Both the position numbers and the translations under genes were made by a program. A DNA stretch of 64,000 bases from Dipodascopsis uninucleata var. uninucleata. Taxonomy: Eukaryota > Ascomycota > Lipomycetes > Lipomycetales > Lipomycetaceae. The notes beneath the pieces are model-generated. The model was not told where the DNA came from and did no database searches. It was given only the letters and a program-made list of their open reading frames with translations. The stretch is taken from positions 930,001 to 994,000 of the forward strand of contig JAJLTO010000004.1 in NCBI GenBank assembly GCA_030568195.1, given 5' to 3'. The first letter of the stretch is position 1. Every line of letters starts with the position of its first letter. Below are positions 45,083 through 57,197 of this stretch, piece by piece.

Positions 45083-48000
45083 TTATTTATCATACAGTAC
45101 TCCATCCAGATTTAAGCAGTCCCGTAGAAGACTAGTGACAAGTAATAGATCCTCTGCTGCATCAGAAAGTATGTTGTTTTTTAGCTTCTCGGGTGGCTTA
45201 AAAGCATCCAATGCATCTGGTCCCAGTATACGAAACGTCTGGGAAACAACACCTTCCAATGTACCATTAACAACTTCTGCAGTATCTTTGTCAACCTTTG
45301 TACCTCGCATAGCTTTGACGCAAATAAGTAAAATTCGCAAAAGAGGTCTATATACTGGATGGTTACCTTCAGTAAGAGATCTTTCAAAATCGACATCGAT
45401 AGACATAATCAAATAATATGCTAAGGTGAAAATCTTCTTAAAATCGAATTCATGCTTGCTAGCGAGAGCCGCTGTATACAGCTTTTGCACAATTGCAAAC
45501 GCGAGAGAAGATCTGTTATTTGTTATCGGATAAAATATTGTAGCAGGAATGCCAGTCTCAATATTGATTTGCAAGCAGAGTATAGCAATTGATTGGAGAG
45601 GCTTTAAAAGATCGGGCTCTGAGTCTGTGTAATCTAGAAGAGCTGTTACCAGCAACCACCATGATTGGAATAAATGTGATTGCGCATCTATCAGTGACAA
45701 GTTCAGATTTGCTTGTATAATCTCCTTTCTATATCCGCTCCAGATAGGATCTGCAGAAAATATATCTTCCATCATGTTTAAATCAAACTTATACGAGATT
45801 CCATATTTCCTAGGAAGTAAAGAGCTTTGCTGAAATCTAATCAAGCGAGCAGTGGGCCATTTACTATCAAAATTCTTATGTAAATGGCCATGTAAAGACC
45901 CTCTATAGCCTTGAATTCTTAATGCTACACTAGCCAAATTTAATAGAGTGTCATTTTGAAGGAAATACTTGACGATTTCTCTTGATTCCTTCTGAGAAGC
46001 ACGCCCTTTATGCAGCTGAACAGCGCACAATTGTACCGCACGAGCTGCTAAGAGAGAACCATAACATCTTTGAATGATCACGTCCTCCTGCTCAGCACCT
46101 GATATAGGTAGCGAGCCACGCTCTACCATAACGAAGACCATCTTCAGAAAATCTTCATTTTTCTTACTGTCAAAAATAGTAGTAGCCCACGAGTTTTGAG
46201 CCAATGCGATACTTTCCAGAATACGCACTGCAAATTCAGAGGGAAGCTTTTCAAAAAGCTTGGCTTTATTTTCCATGCATTCAACAAGAGAAACAGATTG
46301 TTCATTCGATTCAGATCCAAGTTCTTTACCAGTAAGTAAAAGAATAGCCAGTCCCTGCTGTTTGTGGCTAAATACTGCAGATAAAAATTTGGCAACCTCC
46401 TCTTGAGCATCAGTATCTTCCAATTCACTTTGAATGGTATATGCTAGAGCAGAAATGAAGGTTAAGGCGGTGCTTGTTCCCACATGAGCTAATAAAGAGG
46501 GTGGTTCATCATTCCATACACTAGAAACTAACGTCGTGAACAGACTCATAATTCTAGTATGAAGGATATCTTCCCTCACGAAGAGCTTAACAAGGGCTGG
46601 TGATAATGTGAAGAGCTTCCGTTCTAATAACGAAGGCTTTCTATTTAATGACGAGCGTACCTTTGCGAGAGTCTCAGAAAATCTCAATGCTGACTCCACC
46701 CAGTCATAGTTTTTATTCACAAGAAGAGGACCCGCAGTTAAAGCATCCAAGTTTCTTCCTGCAGCCTCTATAGCACCGAGAAGTGGTTGAAGACACCTAA
46801 CGTTCTTTCCTTCAGAAGTGAGGAATTTATCCAGAATATGCTGGGAAGCCGGAAATAGAACATTGTTGATTTTGTTCAATCCTTCAGAATTTTCGTCTAT
46901 TCCATAGACAGTTAAGATAACGTCCGTGAATAGATCAGAGAGCGAAGTTGCAATTTCCAGACGCTGAGCTAAATCCTCATACTTCCAATAAGGAAAACTC
47001 TCAAACACGCCAGTAAGATGGCGAATAAGCTGAAGGAGAACATCGATTTTAATATCAGAAGTCACCATTTTCGAAAACTTTCCTATGACTGCATCTTTAA
47101 CCATAGTACTCACCATCTTGATTATTGCAATTGTGAATCTGTAGTCTCCAGATATAATCTCTACTGACGACAGTATGAAAGATGCTAAGCCGCCATGATC
47201 GGCCTTGTTTAGAAGGTTGGAGCTCTTTAGCAGCTTCCAAACTCTGTGTGGTTGTATAGGGACTAGTACAGAGAAAAAATTAATAGCAGCGACGCTAATT
47301 TCGACATCCTGACTTTGCATACTGTCTTCTAAAATCTCGCCGATGACTTTAACAATATCGTAGTCACGAAGTGCTTGCGAACAGTGACTTAAAAGCTCGG
47401 CCGCATTCTTTGTATCAAGTTGACCTAATGTTGACGTAAGAAGAGAAATAATGTCGCCAACAGTTTGCGCTGTTGGTGATACAGTGGCAGCATGTTCAAG
47501 AACTCTACCAACATAAGCCCATCCATCAAAAGCGTACGACCAGATCACCACAAACCCATCAGGCCCATTTGAAACTGTTTCACCACAGGCACCCACCTCC
47601 AGAAACATTCCACCTTCATTATCATCTTCACGCGGTGCATAAAGACAGATCTCTGAGAGCGATATAATTTTGCTAGCGTCCTCTGAAGAGACATCATAAT
47701 CTCTATATCCTCGAGGAAGTAGTTGCATAAAATGCTCCATGTGTAATAGAATGTCATACGCAGGAGGACCAAGCGATTGCAGTATCCTGAGTACAGGGGT
47801 GATTTGAAGAGGGAATTTTAGTTTCAGAAGTTTGAAATAGATGATAGCTGCATCGTCCTTAAGGAATAGCTCGCCGAGTAAGGGATATGAAGACTGTACA
47901 GCAACAAAAGTTTCGCTTACTCTATCCCAATTTGTTATATAAGGGAGCGACGATCGTAAAAATAGCGCGAAAACTTCAGCATATGCAAGTTGATTTGGTA

Positions 48001-49251
48001 ATAACTTAAACATTTTAAGTGCAACATTAAATACATCATAACTTGCTGCCTTGTCTGCAATTTCAGCAGATGGATTTGTGGAATTATTATGACCAAAAAG
48101 TTGCAACAGCGTATCAGAATAAATCTCGCTGGTTTCGTATGTAGATGCAATCAATATTCTATGGAGTACTATAGCCCAAGCAAAGCAGATAGGCGATGCT
48201 GATGGAATCTCTAGTAAAATGTCTTTCACTACTGAATGAGCCAGAGCTATATTATGAGGTGTACGCAAGTTATCTTTCTCTCCTGCGTTGAGATCTACTA
48301 ATTCCTCGAGATCAAACAATAATAGAGATATTGAAACTGCCCTTGCCTGGATAACGTCTAAAATAGAGGACTTCATGTCTAGCATAAGCTAATAAATTGT
48401 CAATAAAAGCAGTACCAATAAAATTGATCTCTCCTGTTAGCAAATGCACTTACTGGATAATTTTCTTGGAAAAAAATAGTATCCTCAAGAAGTGAAAACC
48501 ATTCTTTTGCAAACTGAGATGTTACAGGCACTCCGCATGTCACGGAAGACCATATGAGCTCAAGAAGAAGCTCTTCCTCAAGTAATCGCTGTCGTGCAAA
48601 AATCAGACTCAAAGATTCATCACCATCAATTTCAACCGAGTTCAGGCAATTAGCTTTCAATGCCCTCACTGTCTTCATAAGATAATCGCTGTCAACTTGA
48701 ATTTCGATTGCATATTTTCGAGCGATCTCATTTTTTGCAAACATAGGATATGTTTTATACTGAAAGAGCGCACAGACTAGCTGAATGAGATATCTTCTCT
48801 CTGAAAAATAATGTAATATGTATTCTATCATTTTCGTAGAATTGGAAATTCGTATTGCTTGGAACCTGAATACTATACGTAAAGCATGTATCTCATCCAA
48901 ATCCAAGATAGAGCTTAGCTTCACGGCTTCCGATCTTGATGCTTCGCTAATTTCGTATTCCCGCTCATCTATACTAATTTTATTTTTATTTATCGCCATT
49001 AATGATTCTTTAGAACGTTTTCCGAACGGATCGTAGCATTTCTTTAAGCAGTTCAAATTCGATTTCAAGAAAAGATCAAGTGCCCGAAACGTCGGATACT
49101 GCGATTCAGAAATCAAACAGTAAAATGCAGCTTTGAAGGTACTATGATCGGAGTTATTATCACTTATTTACCGTTCCAGATTAAACAAAAAAGATACATA
49201 CAGCATTGTAGGCACAGAGAGTGTCGAAACGAACGAAGCTACAGGAGCCAT
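45083..49251 (-). CDS. NUP188: Large inner-ring nucleoporin, Nup188-like
   Basis: Three exons: 49202-49251, 48454-49141, 45083-48388; 1347 residues. The first exon encodes only MAPVASFVSTLSVPTM plus two bases. Introns are 60 and 65 nt. The protein is all-helical solenoid with LDLDEIHALRIV in the N-terminal part and a beta-type insertion (GACGETVSNGPDGFVVIWSYAFDGWAYVG) resembling the SH3-like domain inserted in Nup188. Nup188 scaffolds the nuclear pore inner ring with Nic96. It is shorter than the roughly 1650-residue S. cerevisiae protein. The choice of Nup188 over the paralogous Nup192 rests mainly on that insertion, so the assignment is moderate. Divergent from TRP1. Confidence 0.62.
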
Positions 49252-49668
49252 TCTTCTCCTCACGCTTATGTCGTCTCTCTAAGTTGCAATTATCTATTTC
49301 CCTACCCGACGTATCCTTAAATTATCTCTCTATCAGTACATCCAAAAGTCCGTATAATTCACTTAGAAGAGTTCATATATGTTAAGGATCGACTGTAGCA
49401 TCAAGATATCGTAGAAATTAGATACTCAGTTGATTGAGAATTCTCTATCTACTTTTTTCTTCCCTTGGGGAAGCCATGAATTTTTCGCGTTCAAACTCAA
49501 CGCGTATAACAGCCACATATATCAGCCACAACAGCGGCTTATTTTTCGAGGTAGTCATCCATCTCAATACTAATTATCTTTACTCAAAGGAAGTCCGCTC
49601 AAAGTTCGATAGCTTTGCCGATATTAACACATTTAATTACGCATTAGTGAGTAGACTAAGGGAATGAT
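49252..49668. promoter_or_regulatory. Divergent NUP188-like/TRP1 promoter region
   Basis: About 420 bp between divergent genes. No TGACTC (Gcn4) site is visible upstream of TRP1. It contains an ACGCGT near 49500 and short frames without support. Confidence 0.4.
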
Positions 49669-50361
49669 ATGGCAATGATAGAAAAAAGTGAAATATTGGT
49701 CAAAATATGCGGTACCCGTACAGTAGAAGCTGCTCAGTGCGCAATTGAGTCCGGTGCCGACTTAATAGGAATGATCTTGGTACCTAATGTGAAACGAACA
49801 GTCTCATTAGCACAGGCAAAAGCTATCTCAGATGTCGTTCACCAATATAGAGATAGTCAGGAGAAGTTAACAATAGAGAATGATCATCCAGACTGGTTTG
49901 AAGCTCATGCAAAAGGATTACGGAAGAGAGCTCCTCAGATAGTGGGAGTTTTCAAGAATCAGCCATTAGAGGATGTTCTGAGACTGCAAGCTGAATTAGA
50001 CTTAGATTTAGTACAATTGCATGGATCCGAACCATTAGAATGGGCTAAAGAAATTCCTGTACCAGTAATAAAGAAGTTTGATCCTGTTCAAGTAGAATTG
50101 TATACATCAGGATACCATTCAGTCATCTTGCTAGATGGAGCAGGTGGCGAGGGACAAAAAATTAGCTGGACAGATCTTCCATCAACCGTTCCTTTCATTC
50201 TTGCAGGTGGTTTGACAGTGGATAATGTTAGCGATGCTGTGGCATTACCACATGTCAGAGGAGTTGATGTATCTAGTGGAATAGAAACAAACGGTAAACA
50301 GGACATTGAGAAGATCAGGCAATTTATTATAAAAGCAAAAACTTTTAGATTGCATCAATAA
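49669..50361 (+). CDS. TRP1: Phosphoribosylanthranilate isomerase (tryptophan synthesis)
   Basis: Single exon, 230 residues, a stand-alone TIM-barrel enzyme as in Saccharomycotina; filamentous fungi fuse it into a trifunctional protein. Family motifs are intact: VKICGTR with the catalytic cysteine, LVQLHG, ILLDGAGGEGQKISW with the catalytic aspartate, FILAGGL and GVDVSSGIE for phosphate binding. It performs the Amadori rearrangement of phosphoribosylanthranilate to CdRP. A second ATG two codons in is equally possible as the start. Converges on URB2 with 126 bp between stops. Confidence 0.97.
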   Translation: MAMIEKSEILVKICGTRTVEAAQCAIESGADLIGMILVPNVKRTVSLAQAKAISDVVHQYRDSQEKLTIENDHPDWFEAHAKGLRKRAPQIVGVFKNQPLEDVLRLQAELDLDLVQLHGSEPLEWAKEIPVPVIKKFDPVQVELYTSGYHSVILLDGAGGEGQKISWTDLPSTVPFILAGGLTVDNVSDAVALPHVRGVDVSSGIETNGKQDIEKIRQFIIKAKTFRLHQ

Positions 50362-50487
50362 CTTTTAATTATATACTAAATATACAGCTAATATACTACA
50401 TCAACATGATTTATAATGAAATAATAGAGGTTTCTATGTAGTATATTATTTATAGATAATTTCAGTAAGACATAATCCATATATGAA

Positions 50488-53400
50488 TTACTCTCCATGC
50501 CATTTTCCATAGTTATTGTAGTCTTGATACAATGTTCTGAATATTACTCTAGAACTATTATCGAGCGCGGCGTTCACCACCTTGAGCTCGTTCTGACTTA
50601 GGAAGTCAAGTAAAGAATAAAAACCTGAGTTGAGTGTTTTACGTGTTTCAATGTCAAATTTAAAGTTTAGTGCAGCATGGCAAATTTCAACAATGAGAAA
50701 AGGTATGTGCTTTGAGAGTGCTCTTCTGGACGCTCCGGATGCTGTAGACAGCGATACGATATCAGCGCCCTTCTCATCAATTTCATTTCTCTTCCGTTTG
50801 GACACAGTAGATCTTGATAGATTCGATTCGCACAAATTAGATAGCAACCTTGAATACGCTACCCCACTACTCATTGAGCATACACGATCAGTTGCCAACC
50901 ACGATGCGCGTTTCCAATATGTTGCTGACGGCATATCCGGTCGCTTCATGCTAATCGCAGCTCTTGGCACACAAAGGAAATATAGTAAGTTTTGAAGAAT
51001 TGAGATGATCAGGTTATGGCGGCCTCGGAGCAGTCTATGGTACGATATCAGAATAGTAGAAACTGTACCGCATAAAACTTTATATATATCGTCAACATCG
51101 TAAGTATCAGAGAATTTAGGTCCCATCTTTGACGTTGACTTCACCAAAAATAGCAGAATCTGCTCTAATACAAAAGCAGTTATTAAAGAGGGTCTATCGC
51201 GTAACACACTTGTAATGAGCTGCAAGACCTTGACGAAAGCCTCCGACGATTCTATTTTATCGAAATCAAGTACTAAAGAACACACTATACACATTAGCTT
51301 CTTAAGGATGAATTCTTGACAGTCATGACGCGGTACAGCAATCAAAGTTGTCAAGATCTGTAATGGTATTATTGAATCAGCGGAAACCAAAGGAAACGAC
51401 ATTAAGAAAAGTTGCTCAAATACTTCAGTATATATATCCGATGACATGTTCGAAGCATAAATTTTATATTTCGTCTTTACTATTCCACTCTCAATCAAAC
51501 CATTATGAATGTTAGATATCTTAAGAAGTGCATGATATGTAGCAGTAATATTTTCAGCAGCCACAAGATCAATGCCAATTACATTAAGAGAGTCTAAATA
51601 TATGCAAAATATCGTCTGTACAATGTGACCCAACCGATATGATTCCGCAGTAAGCTCTCTTTTGTTAAGTAATTTCCTTAAAGAAAGTGGCAGTATTTTC
51701 AAAATATTTGGTTCTAACACAGTTTTTATTTCCGAAGCTGTATACATGTCGGCTAGTAATTGCAGAAGAAATTGTGTAAGGTCCAAGTCGTCCTTTGAGT
51801 CCAAAATCTCGTTACTGATATGAGTGACCGCTGCTTTCAATCTCAATTGAATTTCATCCATAACGTCAATTTCACTTCTAAGAATCAAACTAGATCTCGT
51901 GAACAAGATATATCTTCCAATTTTTGCAGTATTCAAGTCCTTAATATGATCCATTACTCGTGTATTAACAGAATATAGGAACTTAACACCATCCTCACGA
52001 GCACCGGACTCCTGCGCATGTCTGAATACTTTATCTACAATATTCACGGTAACCCGTTCCATGTCATCATTGCATGTCATATTATCGACCAATGATTCTA
52101 GTGCCATAATATTCTTCTGTAAAATTGAGGACATATTTGGAGCATCCAATATGTACTCCATTAGATGTCTACAATCTAACGACAGATTTGAATTTGACGA
52201 ATAATCAATATACAACAATAGATCCAGTATACATTCTCTTGAAAATCTTTTGTATGATGCCAATGGAAAGTGCATAAGAGAATGAATTGCTTTGGACACA
52301 TTTCGAGTATTCATGGTAGCCCTTTTTGATTTAGATATATTTAGCAGAATCTGACTTCTGTCTTCAACCTGCAGACATGTGATTATTTCATCGATTAAGT
52401 AATCTAGTGAGAGTTAGTTATTAAATACAGTTCTCAAATAAACATATTGATCTATTACCTTTCAGTATCACTTGTTCAAATAACTCTTGATGACTTGAGA
52501 GTAATGATTCCCATCGACTAAAGTTGCTATCACTAGAGAGTGCGAACTTCCACATACTGGACGCTATTATCTTCATTTGGAATTCGTTGAACCTATGCTC
52601 TATAACAACTAACCATCTATCAAGAAGAGAGCATATTAGAGCAGTAGGATATGTAATAGCATTGATATCCTCGTACGAGTTCTTCCAATTCATGAACTCT
52701 GCCGTATCGAAGCAATTCAAAATATGATCCACAATAACAGAAAACCACTCAAAAACCTCGAACTCAGAAAGTCTCAATGCTATTTGAATGGTAAAATATA
52801 GTATTTTGTAGTCTGAGCTGTCCAATAATTTCTTGCTTAACATGTCGTCGTTACTATTCAAAATTGCGAGTGCAATATCACGGTTAAAAGAAACAATGAG
52901 ATACATAGACCTGAATACAAGATAGTCATCTGCACGATTTTGAATGACTTTAAACAGATTAATTAGAATCGAAACTAAATTTCTTGAAAGTACCTCTGGT
53001 CTTAATGAAATTGCAGTCAAAACAGATATTAGGGCCCTCAGCGACATACTATCATCCCCATCATTAAATTTTAGTAAGAAACCGCTTATTTGGTGGCTTG
53101 TCCATGACTCTGCAATTTTAAGCGAGATGCTAGAATTACTTATTGTTAGTCGATGTACGATTAACAAACCAAAAATTAGAAACTCACAATTGAATTAGTC
53201 TCTCGCTCATAAGAATGCTGTTCTCGCTGATACTGCTGTCTCGAAGCGTCGAGCTCCATAATGTAAGAAACTCCTGAATATTTCTTATATCACTATAGGT
53301 ACTAACAAGCCGTTCCACAAAACAAGATACATCAGAGTCTACCGAAGTATACATCAATTCTTTAAAGATAACATTCTCAACGTTCAACAATATAGCATCC

Positions 53401-54461
53401 GGCTCATTCTTTAATATCAGTAATCGGAAATTCCATATATCCCCCACTTGCCCAGTAACTGCTACCTTGAAAATATCGAGAGAAAGCTTAACATCATACT
53501 TTGTGCATTCTTGAAGTATACAGTACGAATTAGCCGGTGAAAACTCAATAAATGCTTGAGAAATTGCTACCATCTGAGTGCGCTGTCTCGTTTTAGCAAA
53601 TTTCGATAAAGCAAGATGAAGAATACGTTGAATTAACTTTGCATTTGAATGAACGTCTGGGATCTTCGCTACGATGCTAAAAACGCGCTTAAATTTTGAC
53701 TTTGACATCTCGATAGTAATAGAAGGACTGAATAATATATCCCGCAGAACATCTGACAGTCTTGTAAAGAGATGAGATTCTACTTCAAGGAATCCCAGCA
53801 CTTTCATAATAGTCACAATGTTGTCATCTGAAAATGTAGCAGAAAGCCTTTTGAAGTTAGAGACACCATAAAGAGTATTATCATACACTTTAAAAATTAT
53901 ATCAGTCCAATTGTCATTGTGATTCACGGTCTTTAGTGTGAGCTCAAGGAAACTATTCAAAATTGATGTCAAAGTCTCGAAAGAGCACCGTAACCATACA
54001 TTTTGACACTGAACGTACTCTATCACATCAAAGACTACTCTCAAATCACTTAAGATAACAGATTTTGATTTGGAAAATCTCTCCAGTCCTAGCCTAACAA
54101 TCTCAGGAAACTTATGTCTCTGGTATATCTGCAGAAATGTCTCGTGGTCTAATTGACAGGCTGTTCGTATAAACAGACCCCAAAAATTAATGCTAGTTGT
54201 GAACCAACATCCGGTTAGAAACTCCACTCTAAGTAAATCTCATTCAAAAATAAGCTATTCATACTTCTCTATATCTAGACTGATCCGATCAAACCACCAT
54301 TCCATAAGAAACTCGTTCTTTCCTGGGAACTCCAATGTATCGTCGTTGATGTCCAATAAGTGGCTCGCATAGATTACTATCGAATTTAAATCTTTTGTCT
54401 TGCCACGTAGATGTCGTGTCACTTGTTCTAGAGACATAGATCTTTCAATAGACATGTCCAT
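50488..54461 (-). CDS. URB2: Urb2/Npa2-type 60S ribosome-biogenesis factor
   Basis: Four exons: 54265-54461, 53188-54192, 52459-53129, 50488-52403; 1262 residues. Introns are 72, 58 and 55 nt, and all joins keep frame. A long helical protein whose C-terminus matches the Urb2 domain: YSRLLSNLCES, KHIPFLIVEICHAALNFKF and ALDNSSRVIFRTLYQDYNNYGKW. Urb2 works with Npa1/Urb1 and Dbp6 in early large-subunit assembly in the nucleolus. The first intron could use either of two acceptors: TTACTTAG (36-nt intron) or ACAACTAG with a TCTAAC branch (72 nt). I chose the second because 36 nt is below every other intron here. The N-terminal exon is least certain. Confidence 0.75.
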
Positions 54462-54873
54462 AGCGAAAAAATCACCCTGTATTTTGTCCAGATCAACTAT
54501 CCGCTACAGTTAGCATTACTAACGAGTATCTTAATTCGACATAAAGATTTTCACGATGTTTTTCAACAATTTTTTTCAGGGGTCAATCATTCAATTCCTC
54601 CCAGTCAAGTCAGCACCAAAATCCGGTATGGACCAATCTGAACCACCACAGTCAGATATACGATAGTCATTACATAGTCACCATGTGCGCCCATACCACT
54701 CCACGTCTGGGCCTACAGACTCACCAAATTCTCAACACGTAGCTACTGCTTCTACACACTGTATGGAGTACACTATCCCAGCAAAAAGACTGAAGCCAGT
54801 GAATAATTATACCCTAACATCTTTTTATTTCCATATAACGTACAAATAGCAAGTGACTTCCAAGTAGTAATAT
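54462..54873. other. URB2 upstream region
   Basis: About 410 bp between URB2 and the tRNA gene. It should contain the URB2 promoter; an A-rich TGAAAAA-type element on the URB2 strand weakly resembles RRPE. No gene is seen. Confidence 0.4.
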
Positions 54874-54947
54874 GACTGGATGGCCAAGCTGGTTAAGGCG
54901 TACGGCTGTTAACCGTAAGATCGGGAGTTCGATCCTCCCTCTGGTCG
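54874..54947 (+). tRNA. tRNA-Asn (GUU), intronless
   Basis: 74 nt forming a full cloverleaf. The acceptor stem GACTGGA pairs with TCTGGTC (two G-U pairs), with discriminator G. The D-arm/A-box GGCCAAGCTGGTTAAGGC, anticodon loop CTGTTAA with GTT anticodon, and T-arm/B-box GAGTTCGATCC are all present. It closely resembles yeast tRNA-Asn. It is the only tRNA gene I could find in the window. Confidence 0.96.
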
Positions 54948-54951
54948 AATC

Positions 54952-54956
54952 TTTTT
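54952..54956 (+). terminator. RNA polymerase III terminator of tRNA-Asn
   Basis: Five T residues start 5 nt after the mature tRNA 3' end, the normal Pol III stop signal. Confidence 0.85.
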
Positions 54957-56174
54957 GGCAAATTTTTGCCTCAGAATTTTTTTAACTAGATAATATATTG
55001 ATTTAATCGTCCATATCAAGTCTCAGCGCTATATCGCTCCTATGTGAAATGGACAGTACAGATGCTGACGCTATGCCTGCGTACTGTTTCAGAGACATAG
55101 TCTCTTATCTCATCACGAAAGATGTTGACAATGATCTATATAGTAAATCATTTAAGCGCTACGCCATAATCATTTGGATCACGTGATTATACCATAATGC
55201 TATCTACGAGATTGATCTTGTAATGTGTGCATAAATAGATATATTATAACTATTACTTTGCAGTGTTTAGTTTCATGGTTCAGATGCCTAGTTGTGTATA
55301 TTTAAGTAGAGCTGCATTTGGCCCTAATAGCTAATAAATACACCCACCTTCCTAAATCTACTGGTCACCACTTTTCATCACCGAAGTATATAATATAGTT
55401 AGGTTATATTTGATATTATGCGTAGGGTATAAAAATAGCAGTAATCGTATGAAATATTACATCAGCCTCCGTTGTGAAAACTCGCCATCTTGTTTAAATC
55501 AGCACACCTTGTCATAGTGGTGATACTATTAATGATGCTATCGATCAGCACTAGTGTTTGACATGATTAGCTAGTAATTACAGTAACGAGCAACAAGCAT
55601 CATGGTTTGCAATCATCAGCAAGCACTATTAACATCAGCTTGTTAATGCATACTAAACCATGCTCAATTTAGCCCTAGAGATAGCACGAGGAGTTGTTAT
55701 GGCAACATAGTGGCGTGCTGATCACACTATTGAAAAGCCTACGAGTAATACTAAGATTCCAGCGGGCAACTACGTGCCGGCATAAAGAACAGTTCACAAT
55801 AATCCCTTTACGGGGTGGTCTTCTTGTCGTTTTGTAAAGCTCGTTACACTTGGACACTTACGTTTTGCAAACAAGCCACCGCCGATCGGCAGTATCGTTT
55901 ATCATCTCCTTAATAATATTATTGGTGAATTTGGGCCGAGCAAAAAAAACCAAGATAAATATATCCTAGATATTTTATGATAAGCGTGCCGTTAGGTCTG
56001 GAAAAATTGATTAGGGATTAGAGCTAATGCGGTCTATCGCTGGTAGTATATTAACCAGCCACTCAAAAATATTTTAAGCCAAAAGTGGAGTTACTATGCA
56101 CTGCTTCATTTGATACGCGACGGGGGCGTCTGTTTTCACGCCACGACGCCAGTGCTTATTAGTCTCCTGAAACT

Positions 56175-56334
56175 ATGAGTGGCGACCATTTTAATCCGGT
56201 ATGTACAAAATGGGCTGTCTATTCATACATAGTTTTGCGACACATTAATTATGAATTACACTCATCCTTCTTTCCGGCAGATGACTCCTATACACCATAG
56301 TTACCCAAAGAAAAAACACGATACCTACAATTAG
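56175..56334 (+). CDS. Candidate two-exon 25-residue microprotein
   Basis: Exon 56175-56198 (MSGDHFNP) ends exactly at a consensus GTATGT donor; an AG acceptor after a pyrimidine-rich tract (CTTTCCGGCAG) leads to 56281-56334 (MTPIHHSYPKKKHDTYN, stop), phase 0. The 82-nt intron lacks a clear CTAAC branch. No homologue is recognised. Such a short model may arise by chance. Confidence 0.2.
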
Positions 56335-56569
56335 CATTTTATTCGAAATACTCTACCATTTCTGTACATTTCTCACGCCATGTGGTAATAGTTTATCTAA
56401 AATTTATTATTGATTGTGGCTACCAGGTAAAGAGCATCCCCAAGGATTTACACGCGAACAATGCGAGTCAATATAAGATAGGCGATTAGAGTAAATTGCA
56501 TACAAATTACATGGTGATTGTCTGCAGATTAAATAACCTTCTTTGTAGTTGATCGAAGACAAGTATCCC

Positions 56570-56585
56570 AAAAAAAAAAAAAAAA
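56570..56585. repeat. A16 homopolymer
   Basis: Sixteen consecutive adenines in the gene-poor region upstream of the RVxF/LRR gene. Simple-sequence tract, possibly nucleosome-excluding. Confidence 0.85.
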
Positions 56586-57197
56586 GCGGGGAAAAAAAGC
56601 TTCTTATTTAATGCCCTATTGTACTGCGCAGTATTAAGTTTACCAATGGCCAAAACGACATATTTAGAACTTTTGTGTGATATATACAGCCATAAGCATG
56701 TGTACATCAGTATATTTATTCCATATTACATCATCATCCTTCATAGCCACTCATAGATCATCAGACACGCAGATTAAGGAACTAGCAAAAAGCTAAATAA
56801 AAAACAAAAACAAAACGCCGTCGCAATAGGTCATGAAGCAGGTGGAGCGACCACCATAATTCACCAGGTCAGCAGAGTGTGCTAGAGATTAAATGAAAAT
56901 AGGAAACCTACTTAGAAAAAGGTGATTCTGCTTTATTCATTACTTCCTGTCCTTCTTTATTCAACTAAAATATTTTATAAAATTGCTTTAAGAAATAGCT
57001 AATATCTGCAGGCTGATTGACATTACACTTGCAGACTATATAATTAAGGATACTTGATATATTTACATAGTAATATTCTACAATAGCAAATTTAACATTC
57101 CAACGGTTTGCACTGAGCATTACGATCATAAACTATTTATTTATAGTTAACTGCACTTGATAAAGCTATTCGTTAATAGCACATATTCCATAGGCTT

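Larger units (their letters stand above)
54957..57197. other. Gene-poor stretch downstream of tRNA-Asn
   Basis: About 2.2 kb with no recognised protein gene. The part at 55490-56330 looks less AT-rich than its surroundings and holds several short inverted repeats. A possible two-exon microprotein lies at 56175-56334, and an A16 run at 56570-56585. No LTR pair, transposase or known structured RNA could be identified. Confidence 0.5.

Noticed and set aside
45083-49251. NUP192 as the identity of the large nucleoporin
   Set aside because: The beta-type SH3-like insertion fits Nup188 better, although the paralogues are similar; kept as a second choice.
54193-54264. 36-nt URB2 intron (54229-54264)
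   Set aside because: Shorter than every other intron in the window and lacks a CTAAC branch; the 72-nt alternative fits better.
54874-55400. Possible solo LTR next to tRNA-Asn
   Set aside because: Such elements favour tRNA genes, but I found no clean terminal TG...CA pair with a matching target duplication; only a loose TCATCAC repeat.
55675-55857. Minus-strand 60-codon Cys/Arg-rich frame
   Set aside because: No ATG start, no spliced extension and no recognised domain; likely chance in a less AT-rich patch.
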